From Euonymus europaeus (Eukaryota > Streptophyta > Magnoliopsida > Celastrales > Celastraceae): a stretch of DNA of 64,000 nucleotides. Location: the NCBI GenBank assembly GCA_963580455.1, contig OY756958.1, positions 5,964,501 through 6,028,500 on the forward strand, read 5' to 3'. The notes beneath the pieces are model-generated. The model worked only from the letters and a program-made list of their open reading frames with translations. It was not told where the DNA came from and ran no database searches. How positions within the stretch are numbered: position 1 is the first letter of the stretch; the number at the start of each line of letters is the position of its first letter. The position numbers and the translations under genes were made by a program. Positions 10,545 through 21,564 of the stretch are shown piece by piece.

Positions 10545-11813
10545 AATTATAATCCAACTGTGATCACTCCACATCATGTTTAACCTTTTTGTCAAGATAG
10601 TAAAGCATATTTACTATTCCCTCAAGCACACATATCCCACAACTTAGCCAAAACATAATAAAATTAACAATTAGATACCTCGGCAACTACCATCGAACGC
10701 AACCTATTAGCGAGAAGCGATAATTCTTCAGCAACAAGTGAAAATGGGTCAAGTTGTTCCTGGAAACAATAGTCAACTAGCTCAATATATAAACAATAGG
10801 CTGGACATTTAAAAATATTAAGGTATGCAAAATCAGAGGGTAAGTGTCCTCGGAAAAAACACTTCACTGTCACTGCAACTTGTCAGGAAAAAATACCAAT
10901 AAGCTGTAAAAAGCAACACCCAAGACAATAGCTTAATTTTTTCAGCTTGCTCTAAATAACCCACACCCAAGATTTTGATTACTGATAGGCTTTGCTGTAG
11001 AGGCGCCAAAACACTCCAAAAACACAGAGAAATCAGCAATGCATAACAGCAGCCCATACACATATCCAAGTTCAAGCAACATAATCTAAAATTCATATTT
11101 CTCTTACAAGGTGCGCATGGAAGGAAAGTATGTATTCTGTAGACTGAGACACTGTGGCATAGATTCTCAATGAATTGTACCTTTTTATTGGCCCACAGAA
11201 AAACCGATTCATGCAAATCATAGAAAAGCAGATAACATAAAATGAGATGTAAACCTAACCTCAACTAAGGGACTCTGATGATGAATTCGTCATCTAATGC
11301 CATGCAAGACAGGTGAATTCCAGGAATAAGTTTCTCTGTAATTGAAGACCTACTAATCACCAGAAAAAATAACAAGCACGGCATTAATGGTCACTGAAAA
11401 AATAACAAGCACAGGCAAATAGAAATCTCAAAAACTATTTAGTCCAGCACTCCAGCAAACAGTAAAGCCACCTCTAATCTCTCCCAATTTCACCCTATTA
11501 CTCGAAAACTAATTACAGTACCCAATTATAAAATCGATCACCGACTGAAACCTTAATACCAAACAACACTTAAAGCCTAATAAATCAACTAACCACAGAA
11601 AATGAGATAGCGAAGAAGAAAAATAAAACACTCGCGGTATTAAAACATCAATTTCTTCCAAATCTTCTTCCTGTTAGGGCAAAGTAGTATTATCACCTTT
11701 GGAGAGTAATTGGCGACTGAATGAGAGTCATTGGAAGGTGAAAATTTGTGCAGAGTGTCCTGCCGATGAGAAAGAGACCAAAGGCAACGAACGAAGCTGT
11801 GGCTTCTCGTAAT

Positions 11814-11985
11814 TAGGGGTGGCAATTTCACCCGCGGTGGGTGCCGCCCTGATCGGGGCGGGTTCGGTAGAGCCCGATTCGGGTACGGGGCCGGGTTCGG
11901 GGATTCCCCGAATTCTCCCAACCGGGTATGGGGCGGGGATGGTATTGCCATACCTGTCCCCGAACCTGCCCCGAATATCATATAC
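11814..11985 (+). mobile_element. hAT-type miniature element (TAGGGGTGGCAA end)
   Basis: Starts TAGGGGTGGCAATTTCACCC and continues with GC-rich repeats such as GGGGCGGGTTCGG, the usual left end of a common plant non-autonomous hAT family. No inverted partner or matching 8-bp duplication of CTCGTAAT was found to the right, so the element is probably truncated near the TATC microsatellite at about 11992-12011. It sits inside exon 1 of the SPS3-type pseudogene. Confidence 0.55.
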
Positions 11986-12011
11986 ATATTATATCTATCT
12001 ATCTATCTATA

Positions 12012-12640
12012 CCTTTTCTATATAGTGGTGTTTTTTTGGGCCTCCGCAGAGCGAGTATCCACTGTTCACCAAGAGCAGTGCGCGTTGTTCTACGAAATAG
12101 GGATGCAAAACGACACCGTTTTGCTAGGTCGGTTTCATGAATTCATTTGTCTACCTCCATCTCCGCCTCTCTCTTAAAAGTAAAAGTCTTTTCCCCTATC
12201 AAGATTCCTAGATAGTTCACTGACCCAACTCCCAAGATTCTCCCTTCGCGTTGCTCAAGAGTAGACTCACCAAGTGAAGACTATACCCCTTCGTCTCACC
12301 GACCTAAGATTCTTTCATTGATCCAATCGCAAAAAGCCTGTAATTTTTATTTTTATTTTTATTTTTAAATTAATTTTTTCTATTTTTTTTTAATTATTTG
12401 AAAGGTCAAAATGAAACATGTTTTACAGTCGAGAGGCTGAAAAAAATTATTCTACCGATTAATTTGCTTCCAAATGGAACCTAATACTAAACTTGGGCCT
12501 GTGACGTATGGGCTTTGGTCATCATCATGATATTCATGGGTCGGACTACGCAAAAGGACCAGCCATTCAAGCCTCTAGGGTTGAAAATGATCCATCCAAC
12601 TCCAAGCTCTCTATTTAAACCGTGTGAGAAAGCTAATTAT
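12012..12640. other. Intergenic region, nothing recognised
   Basis: Mixed sequence with a TTTTTATTTTTA low-complexity run at about 12345-12400. I see no conserved coding segment on either strand. The last 30 bases may be leader or promoter of the tiny exon at 12692. Confidence 0.35.
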
Positions 12641-12691
12641 AATTCTTCACCATCGCGTAAACCCTAAACACGCCGCCTAGAGATCTTCGCC

Positions 12692-12701
12692 ATGGGAAGA
12701 A
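12692..12701 (+). pseudogene. Orphan tiny first exon, ribosomal-protein-like
   Basis: A leader with AAACCCTAAACACGCCGCC precedes ATGGGAAGA-A and the donor GTAAGTCC, giving MGR plus one base. It has the same layout as 6498-6489 on the other strand. It may be the first exon of a 60S L10-type gene. The following 800 bases are intron-like, and no second exon appears before the dispersed repeat at 13498. Confidence 0.25.
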
Positions 12702-13497
12702 GTAAGTCCGGTTTATGATCGTTTTCTTAGTTTTTGGTGTGCTAAATGCATTCGCGTATATAAGATATTTAACAAGCAAGGTATGTGGTTTGATTTGGTA
12801 CTTTAGATTGTGCAGTTGTTGTATGTATGCGCAGTGATATCTTTCCTCGATCTCTTTGCCTTTTTGAGTTTGGTTTGCTTTTCTGCATTTGTTTTGGTCG
12901 CCTGAATTTTTTTCGCGTTCAGTTGAATACCTAATTCTTGATAATAAAATGGATTCAGATATAGTGAATTTCAAACGGTATTTTTTAAGTAACTAGAGGA
13001 GAATGATATGTTGTTGGTATTTTCAGGTAAGAATTGATATTAATTGTCTGTTGACATGTTCCTCATCCTTGGAATTATATTCATGTTAATTGCCTTTTTG
13101 ATCCATTTAAACATTTACTGCTAAATTGACCCTTACACTACTTAGGTTTTAGCCTTAGATGGTGGAGGTAGCCCTTAATTCCTGCCCATGTTTTGGTTGG
13201 ATTTAAATTCCTTTCTATTCCTTTATTTTTAATAACACTTAGATGAACAGGTATTTGACCCAAAATCATTGATACTAATTGAAGCTTTAGGGTGTTAAAA
13301 ATATACATATAAGTTTCTACATTTCCTGATTTTGCTAGTCTTAATCTTGACGTGTACTAGTGTATCATAATCCACTGCCTCCATGTGACAGTAATTAAAG
13401 TATGCTGATGCGAGAATGAATTTCTTTTGTTCTTGAATTTCTGGGATTTGTTCTTTGTGAGCATTCCCCTTTATAACTTTCGGTTCTGAAACAACTG
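12702..13497. other. Intron-like sequence after the orphan exon
   Basis: T-rich sequence starting from a good splice donor at 12702. I see no exon of a ribosomal protein and no other conserved coding segment. Confidence 0.35.
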
Positions 13498-14448
13498 CTT
13501 CGAAGTTCGAACAGGTAAGCCTTGCCTCTCTTCCCTCTCTGTTTGCCGTCTCTTCTCCCTCTCTGTTTGCGGCCTTCTTGCCGATTTGGTTTTCTCATTT
13601 ATTTTCCTGCTTTTATCCTATCAAATGAACATCGCTGATCGCCCTATAGGTGGATTTCTTTGTAGAGGACACTACTCACACTAGCACTAATTTTAATAAG
13701 TATAATAGATATTCTTGGTCTGTCTATTTATTAAAAAAAAGAAGGAATAATTGTGGTCTTTGTTTTAGTTCTTGGTAATTTTTAGTTTTAATATGAAATT
13801 GCAATTGTGCTTGAGATTTATTTCAATTTTCGATTCTTGCCTTTTTCATTAGTGTTATTATGGTTCTGGAACTCAAATCTGTGAGGATTGTGTTCAAGAC
13901 ATATATATATATGAATATATGAATATGTATTGTATATATATTTGGTACAGCACTTCAAACCCATGTCCTCCGCATCCTCTCTTTCTTCCACCAGCACCTG
14001 CCGTGGTACCAAAACATCATCACCTATTGAGATGTAGAGTGCTCGTATTCATCATCACCTATTGATGTATTTCAATCAAATGTATGCATAGATTCTCTGC
14101 CTTGTCCTTTGATTTTCAGTTTTAATTGATAATTTCTGTTGCACTATTGGCAGATTGATTGTTCTGGAATTGGTTATGAGATTCCAGGGTTTGTTTGTAA
14201 TTGTTACGCATATTATGTACTGTCAAAGTTAGTTACTTTGGGTTTTGATTGTTCTGGAACTTACATTCTCTCATTTTAGTTCGTAAATAATTTGTACTTT
14301 GGGTTTTGATTGGTTTGGAATCCCAATCTTTTCGGAGTCTGTCTTATGAATAGCTATTCATTTAGCTTATTTATTCATTTTGTTTGCTTGAAGTATTGGG
14401 ATGAAGTTGAAATCCAGAAAATACTACCATAAATGTCGTAAATCTATT
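13498..14448 (+). repeat. Approx. 1-kb dispersed segment, copy B (left part)
   Basis: Near-identical to 1172-2138, starting CTTCGAAGTTCGAACAG. It ends with AATCTATT at 14441-14448, which is the left target duplication of the hAT element. The segment resumes at 18577 and runs to about 18605. Small differences include variation in the AT run near 13900. Confidence 0.85.
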
Positions 14449-17400
14449 TAGGGCTGCACAAAGGTCAGGTTGGGTCGGGTTTGTCATCATACATCACCCC
14501 ACCCACATAGGTTCAGGTGGGAAGAAACTAAACCTATAACCAACCTCATTTGAGTTTGGGTTGGGTCGGATGAGCGAGTATGAGTTGGGTCGGGTGAAAT
14601 GGGGTTGGGTTGGATGCATTGCAAACACAAAACATTACACTACTTGAGTGCACTAATCTGTACTCATTATGTACATTCACTGCACAATGCATAACAAAAA
14701 AAATAATACAATAAGTCATTAACATCCAAAATTTCCAATGACAAATTCCAAGGCTGCAAGGCATATTGCCTACAAAAGTAATCCACATTCCAGTTTCACC
14801 ATGAGAACGGATACATTACTCATTAATCAATTAATCACATCATTAGATCAAGCAAAATTAAAAAACCAGTAAGAAACTATAAATTACAAAGTCTTAATTC
14901 ACATTCCAATCATTAGTCAGATCATTAGATCATGCAAAATAAGAAAACCAATCACAAACTACAAAGTCTCGAGATGCATGTTCTGAAATTAACATAACAA
15001 AATAACAATAATTTTTCGGGAGTTCAGCAGCCAAAAATCATCAGTCATCAGTCATCGAATTCTTCATCACCTGTAAAATTGCAAGTTTATCAATTTATCA
15101 GTACTGCAGATAATATATACTAGATAGTAGATAATTAGATAATGGCAAACTGACAATGAAATTTATATCACCTTGTGTTGCTCAAAATGTTCTCAACGAA
15201 TCAGTTTACTCGCCATCGACATTTAGCACAAGCAAACCTAGTTCTGGGAAAGAAAAAAAAACACAAATGTAGAAGTTAATTATAGAATTTAAGACACAAA
15301 TGTATAAGATTTTGTTAAAAGATATAAAATTGGTTACCTTTTTCAAGTACTTCTAGTTTTTCAATATCTTCTTTCTCAGCTGCAATGTCAATACATATTA
15401 GTTTCGTCCTTAACCAATTTTGAGCGCATACAAGTACCTCCACTGTTGTAGGAGATAATGAGCTTCTATATGGACTAATAACTCTGCCACTAGTGCTAAA
15501 TGTAGACTCAGAAGCAATCGTGGATACTGGTATTGTTAACACAGCCCTAGCCACACGAGAAAGAATAGGATACTTGCTGCCATTAACCTTCCACCAAGCC
15601 AAAACATCAAATTTTTCATTAAAGTTCTCACAAGTCTCATCCAAATACCTTCCCACCTCTGTCATGTTCACCAGGCTCTCATCTGCTCTCATTCTCATGG
15701 CTACCCTTGAAGCAAACATTTTCACACAATCTTCATCATTGTCATCCACCCTCATTGGTTTATTAGGTGGCTGAAAATCTACAGTATCATCTGTCCTATC
15801 ATTAAAGTGATCATACAACTTTGTCAAAGTGTCTCTCACTTTCTCCACCATTAACTCCCTTTTAAATTGATCATATATCTCCTCAAAACAATATTTTAGA
15901 TATTTCAACTTGTAACGAGGATCAAGGACAGCAGCCACATACAACAAATAATTCATGTTGTCCAAATTATCCCAATATTTATCGAACTTTGATTTCATCC
16001 GTTGAGCCATAAGCTTCATGTCAATGTCATCACTTTTGCACAATTCTAACAATCGACTATGTAGTGAGACAACCTCAATGAAAAATGCGTTAGAACTAAC
16101 ATTGATAGAAGTAGAGAACCTTAAGGTCATATGGTAAAAAAGTTTCAAAAACTTTACAAGTGCCCTAGCATTCTTCCAATCTTGTTCATTGGGTGGCCAA
16201 TGTTCTTGTTCCTTTTCCCCTTCCTCACACTAGATGCACTAGTCCCATCACCAACCTCACCGTTGTCAAAGTACTTACAATATCTTCTATCATCTGCCTC
16301 AAGCCTTCTAAATGCTTTTTCATACTTCACAGCTACTTCCAACATCAAGTAAGTGGCATTCCATCTAGTCTCCACATCTAAACACAAGGATTGCTTGCAA
16401 TCAATCTTCACCTTATCCACACATTTCCTAAATGTAGATAATCTAGAAGGAGAGGACCTCACATATCGAACAACATTACGAATCCTTAAGATGGACTCAT
16501 CATGCTCATCCAATCCATCCCTAACAATGAGATTCAGAATATGTGCACAACAACGCATGTGTATAAACTCATGACCCAAGAAAGTCCCCTTCCAATCCCT
16601 AGTGACAAGCTTCAAGTGTCTAATTGCTACATCATTTGAACTCGCATTGTCCACAGTGACAGTGAACAACTTTTCAATTCCCCAATCCAATAATAATAAT
16701 TCTATGGCTAAACCAATGGCATCTCCTTTGTGACTTTGAATTTGAACAAAGTTTATGATTCTTTTGTTCAAGTTCCAACCACTATCAATCCAATGTGCTG
16801 TAAGACACATGTAGTTTATATTTTGGATTGATGTCCAAGTATCGGTTGTGAGACACACCGTCTCATTTTTCAAGTGATTTTTCAATTTCTTCCTCTCCTC
16901 TATAAACAGTTTCATACATTCTCTAGCAATAGTCATCCTAGAGGGAAACTTGAATAGTGGTTGAATAGAATGTACAAAATTTATAAACCCTTCATTCTCA
17001 ACACATCGAAATGGCATCTCATCAAGGATGATCATTTTAGCCAATTCCCTCTTAGCATCATCCAAATTAAAGGTGACAGCCCTAAGGTCAACACCGCCTA
17101 AAGTACCATCCTCCTTCTTCGTAGTTTTAAAAGCCAAAGTTTTTTGACCTTTTGGTACTTTTCTAAATGGAGACTTAGGACATTTTTCATTATGATTTTT
17201 CAAGTTTGTGATCCCATGCGACTTTGATGAGCATAGATATTTCGATGAACAATATTTACACTTGGCAAATTCAAGAGGACCTTTAATGTAATCAAAATGA
17301 GCCCATACCCAAGAAGTCCGCATACCTTTGCGGCCACTGCGCTTTGGAGGGTTGTCATTGTTGACATCCTCCTTTTCAGGTTCATGTTGGGAGATTGGGT

Positions 17401-18576
17401 CCTTCATGTTAGTTGGATCTTCTTCAGCTTCAGCCTCAGCCTCTACAATTTGATTCACTGGATCAACCATACCTGCACAAAATATGAAATCAATCCAATA
17501 TGCAATCAAATTATATAAACTTAAAAGAAATGTGCTGGTTTCTATTTTTCTAACTTTAACATAATAATTTTATATAATGAGAATGCTATAGAAGCTTTGG
17601 CATCTTCTATTGGATTGGAAGCTAAAATCCAAGTATTACTGAAAATCTAAATTCATGCTAAATTGGAAACAGAAGGATTTCTATTTAAACTATGCAAGAC
17701 TCCATTTGATAAAACAAAAGGATTTCTTTTGTTGTTTGTAGTAGTGGCGTGTACACATATAGGTCAAAAAGATTGATACTGACATGGGAATCTCAAGTCA
17801 AATCACTAATCTCCACCAAATACTCTCATTTGTCACTTATTTTAAGATATTTTTTCAGAACCTTGACTTGTTTTACTTTTATCAAGTATATATGTATTGA
17901 TACGTATACAGTCAAGTCGGTGTCAGTTACATTATCTATAAAAAAAGACGGAAGAAGAGCCCTCGATTTGCAACAGTAACTGCGCGTTACAGACTTACAG
18001 TCACCACTAGCAGTGTTATTAACACAACCTAATAGTGATAAAATTCTAATGCTCAGTCGCTGGACTTGCACTCCCAAAGGCAGAGAACGCCAGAGCAGGT
18101 GTATGCGATAGACAGAAATCTCTAACCACAAGACAAAGTATCGATAGACGAACATATGAACGAAAAATCGAAAGATCAAGAGAGATTACCTTGAGAAGGA
18201 CTAGCGATTGTGTTGGAGTCTTCCATCAGGGTTTGCGGCTGCGACATGGTGTGCTGCGCTGGGCATTAGGGTTTTCAAATATTTTTATTTGTTACTAATG
18301 TCAAAGTGTATAGCTGTATAAGTGTATAGGAGACTAGGAGAGAGAGTGCTAGTGGGATATTAAGAATAAATAAAACGACATAGTTTTATCATGTAAGGTT
18401 GGGTCGGGTTAGGGAAGGTCGGGTTTTACAATATCATACATCCGACCCATTTATCAAATGGGTTACCTTTTCTAACTCATATCTGAACTGAACTATTCGG
18501 GTATGGATCGGGTTTTCGTGGGTTGGGTCGGGTTGATGGGTTGGGTCGGGTTTTAAGTGGTTTTTGTGCAGCCCTA
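14449..18576 (-). mobile_element. Complete hAT transposon (4128 bp)
   Basis: Ends are TAGGGCTGCACA at 14449-14460 and its inverse TGTGCAGCCCTA at 18565-18576. It is flanked by a perfect 8-bp duplication AATCTATT (14441-14448 and 18577-18584). Both ends carry many copies of GGGTCGGGT/GGTTGGGTCGG, probable transposase binding sites. The paralogous repeat at 2131-2138 preserves the empty target site. Inside is a minus-strand hAT transposase gene. About 700 bp (14600-15310) downstream of the gene is AT-rich and non-coding. Confidence 0.95.
15315..18247 (-). pseudogene. hAT transposase, BED zinc finger and hATC domains, one frameshift
   Basis: Cuts and pastes the surrounding element. Exon 1 is 18247-18190 (starts MSQPQTLMEDSN). 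Intron 18189-17473 has GT and AG ends and keeps frame into GMVDP. Exon 2 runs from 17472. A BED zinc finger lies near 17330-17190 (WAHFDYIKG, CKYCSSKY, HNEKC). The RNase-H-like core includes TTDTWTSIQNINYMC and TRWNATYLML. The hATC dimerisation domain lies at about 15580-15380 (YPILSRVARAVLTIPVSTIA, then SESTFSTSGRV). The frame is lost near 16196, where one missing base turns the expected PNEQDWKNAR into a short wrong tail ending at 16154. The rest, from LVKFLKLFYH, is open to 15315. Otherwise the protein is complete, about 750 residues by exon lengths. The frameshift may be real or a sequencing error. Confidence 0.9.
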
Positions 18577-18605
18577 AATCTATTAGAAATGGGAAAGCAA
18601 AATGT

Positions 18606-18966
18606 CTTGCTATTGGAATTTTCAGAACCACCCTTAATTTTAAATAATATGTAAAATCTTACGATTTTACACCCCTTCTCCGATTCTGATCCGATTTTAC
18701 GATTTAACTACCTTGCAGACAATACTCCACAACAGCCACAACCATCAGGTATCACCAATTCCCTCTTTCTTTCTATGTTTTATGGAAATTGGAATAATGA
18801 ATGAGTTTTTAGTTAATGGGCTTCTCACGGGATATGGGTTTCGATTTCTCTCAACTTAAGTGGGTGATTTTTTGGAACTTCTTCTTCTAGAGTGCATCGA
18901 TCAAAACACAACTGTAGATTCTCACCTCCACATATTTTTCTTTCGGATATTGAAGGAGAAGACTAG
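18606..18966 (+). promoter_or_regulatory. Upstream region and probable leader of the phosducin-like gene
   Basis: Lies between the end of the dispersed repeat and the start codon at 18967. CACAACCATCAG followed by GTATCACC at about 18749 looks like a 5' leader exon with a splice donor, so the transcript may have a leader intron. No clear TATA box was found. Confidence 0.35.
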
Positions 18967-21564
18967 ATGGGTGATTATCACTTCGTGTACAAGGACGTTG
19001 AAGGCGCATCAACACAATGGGATGATATTCAGAGGAAGTTGGGGAATCTACCTCCGAAACCCCCTGCCTTCAAGCCTCCAGCTTTCACTCCTGCTCTAGA
19101 TCCAGAATCCCTCCCCAAAGACCAAAATTGGCTAGAACAGAAGACGGAAGAAGAGCTCGAGGACCTTCAAGACGATCCCGATCTCGACGACGACCGATTC
19201 CTCGACGAATACAGGTCTTACTTCTCTCTCTCTCTCTAATTCAACGTCAAACTTCACTCAATGAAGCTAAAAATTCTTTCGTTTCCAAAGCTATCGATTC
19301 CTCAACACATGTTTGTATGGGTTGTGCTTATATCAGAATTTCGGGTTTCTCAATTCAATTGGGGTTTTTGACTGTGTGAATAGGAAGAAGAGGTTGGCTG
19401 AGATGAGAGAATCAGCAACGCATCCTAAGTTTGGCTCAGTGAATCCAATTTCTGGTTCAGATTTTGTGCGGGAGGTTTCACAGGCACCTTCTGATGTTTG
19501 GGTCGTTGTGATTCTCTACAAGGAAGGGTACTGCTCCTTAAATCTCTTACAACTTTTGATGTTTTCTGGATTTATTTATACTTTTTTTTCCATTTTATTG
19601 CAGGTTCCCTGAATGTGAGTTGCTCATGCGATGCATGGAAGAATTGGCAACGCGATACCCAGGCACGAAATTTGTTAAAATAATATCAACAGATTGCATT
19701 CCTAACTACCCAGATCGTAATCTTCCAACTCTGTTGGTGTATAACAATGGTGCTGTTAAAGCAAATTATGTGGGCTTGCATAGTTTTGGTCGGAGATGCA
19801 CACCTGAAGGTATTTCTATATATTCCTACACATCATATAACCATTTTGTTGGGTTTGTGTTCTGTGACTGACAAATTTTGTAGGTAGTTTACTTAGTCTC
19901 TTTGCCATGGACAAAGTTCAATCATGTTTTGTGGCTTGCCAGTAATGTTTTGTGGCTTGCCACTCATATGTATGGTCCAGGGTGTTGGGCTATTAACAGA
20001 CAAGATATCTAAAAATGCATGCAGCAGAAATGTGAATACTTCGTTGGATGTGTGGTCACACGAGGAAAGATAAATAAGAAATGAGATTATTAGATCTATT
20101 ATAAGAGTACATAAGATGTACAATGTAGAGATAGCGGTGGTGATGATGATATTTTGTATAAAAGAGAGTAGGAAGGAAAGATGAAACCTAAAAAGACATG
20201 ACTTGTAGCAGCAGGAAAATGCATATAGCATAAATGTGAATGTTGGATGTGCAGCCACATGAGGGAAGATAAAGTAGGAAATTAAGCTATTTGATCTGAG
20301 ATAAGAGTAGCACATATTAAAGATAATTTGTTAGAAAATTGTCTAACATGGCATGAGCATGTACAATGCAGAAATAGCGGTGCGGCGGTGAAGGGAATCG
20401 AGATAATTTGTATAGGAAAGTGTAGGAACAAAGAGGTAGACTTAAAATACATGGATTGATGTGGCAAGAAAGGATATTGATCCATTATGAGTTGATGAAA
20501 ATATGATCCTAGATAGCAATGAATGACAAAAACAAATAAATGTAGTGGATTCCTGTTGATTTTCTTATAAACTCGTGTAGCGGACCTCAAACTTTTGCGA
20601 TAAAGGATCGGAGGGTGATGATGGCATTTCTCCCTTTTTTTAATTGATTGTGGTTCCAAGCATTTCTCATTTTCATTCATGCTTGATCTGTACTAAGCAT
20701 TATGAGATAGGATGAAATGATGCATATGAAACCTTATAGTTACATGGGAGCTTCGTTCTTGGACTTGTTTTGGCATACTTCTTTCTACGTCTGGAGCTTA
20801 CATATTTATTTAGAAGTTAGAACCCTACATTGTTTTTGATGATTTACCTGCTGACTTGCTTCCTTTTTGTAATTAAATGGTTTTGTCCATGGTTCATAAC
20901 GTTATTGTTATTGACCTCCCGTCTGTCTTCCTTTCCGGAATGCGAACCAGGCTTTGGATTACATTGTTATCGCAATTACATAGTCTATGGGGGTAACTAA
21001 AGCTTTTGAACCATGCTGTGGAGCCTGTAATTTATTTAACCTTTAGATTATATGTTGTCACTCTCTAATGCACACTAACGAACTTGTAGACTCTAGTTTA
21101 CAGTTTCGAGTTAAAATGGGGCCCTTGTGTTTTAAGTTCATCTCGGTTCAGTGTTCTGTATTTATATGACGTATTTTTGTACTTTTCTTGTGAAATTTAT
21201 TGGTATGGAGAAGTTGTATACCATTCTGTTTTTGTTGAATTTCTGGCGGTGGTTCTTTTCTTTTCACAGTAAATTGCCAACCTACCCGAGTACCTTGTGT
21301 TTTGGATAATCTTATTCTGACTTTTTTGTTGTATTTGCCAACATCTCTTACCCAGCAAGTTGTGAACTCTTGACTGACCTTTGTTTTTTTTCCCGTTAAA
21401 CAGGTGTTGCGTTTGTTCTATGTCAATCAGATCCTGTACTTGGTGATGGCCAGAATAAAAGTGATTCCTCAAGAAAATCAGTGATAGAAGGAGTTCGAAG
21501 GAAGCTAATTGAGAAAGTAGTTACAGAACATGAAGACAATGACGATGGGTCTTCAAGTGATTAG
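18967..21564 (+). CDS. Phosducin-like protein 3 (PDCL3/VIAF type)
   Basis: A cytosolic protein with a thioredoxin-like fold but without a CxxC catalytic pair. Relatives act as co-chaperones of the CCT chaperonin. Exons: 18967-19214, 19384-19527, 19604-19809 and 21404-21564, all with GT/AG borders and matching phases, giving 252 residues. The N-terminus MGDYHFVYKDVEGASTQWDD and an acidic helix (TEEELEDLQDDPDLDDDRF) are typical. The thioredoxin-like part contains SQAPSDVWVVVILYKEG, ATRYPGTKFVKI, NLPTLLVYNNGAVKANY and GLHSFGRRCTPEG. The C-terminus is acidic and ends DDGSSSD. The ATG at 18967 is chosen because it starts the conserved N-terminus. The last intron (1.6 kb) holds old LINE sequence. 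The gene looks intact. It is plus strand, about 0.4 kb past the hAT-bearing repeat. Confidence 0.92.
20005..20610 (+). mobile_element. LINE reverse transcriptase tail remnants in intron 3
   Basis: Two degenerate tandem copies of the C-terminal part of a plant LINE ORF2. About 20030-20110 reads like VGCVVTRGKINKK. About 20235-20400 reads WMCSHMREDKVGN, then IRVAHIKDNLLENCLTWHEH and VQCRNSGA. These match the family pattern of a CGHTRKDKIRNE type segment followed by ENRLRWFGHVQRR. The stretch 20430-20610 continues with a decayed DLK...WMTKTNKC...VADLKLL-like tail. Many stops; long dead. Confidence 0.6.

Larger units (their letters stand above)
7222..11813 (-). pseudogene. SPS3: Solanesyl diphosphate synthase (mitochondrial SPS3-type) pseudogene
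   Basis: A trans-long-chain prenyl diphosphate synthase that makes the C45 side chain of ubiquinone. Exons on the minus strand: 11813-11697 (N-terminal), 11349-11260, 10759-10679 (EQLDPFSLVAEELSLLANRL), 9799-9668 (VLLLMATALNV), 9511-9425 (LLHDDVLDDADTRRG, first Asp-rich motif), 9079-9008 (LAVLAGDFLLSRA), 8536-8451 (HLVTGETMQM), 8093-7961 (YYKTASLISNSCKA) and 7311-7222 (GLAFQLIDDVLDFTG, second Asp-rich motif). The exons between these borders keep frame. Lesions: TGA at 11292-11290 inside exon 2; the exon encoding PKLASAAEYFFK is missing apart from its last 14 bases at 10544-10531; the donor after exon 7222 has lost a base; the last roughly 100 codons are absent; the natural start is replaced by a hAT-type MITE. 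Catalytic motifs are preserved, so decay is probably recent. Family call is firm; the paralog name rests on motif memory. Confidence 0.85.

Noticed and set aside
10833..11264. 143-codon minus-strand open frame in the SPS3-type gene
   Set aside because: It covers an intron between two recognised exons and has no family similarity.
11640..11987. Treating the MITE-plus-exon frame as a normal SPS3 start
   Set aside because: The MITE end TAGGGGTGGCAA marks foreign sequence; reported instead as a chimeric frame.
20282..20680. 132-codon minus-strand open frame in the phosducin-like intron
   Set aside because: The opposite strand carries LINE tail remnants; the frame is incidental.
18967..21564. 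Thioredoxin enzyme
   Set aside because: No CxxC pair; the N-terminal MGDYHFVYKDVEGAS identifies a phosducin-like protein.
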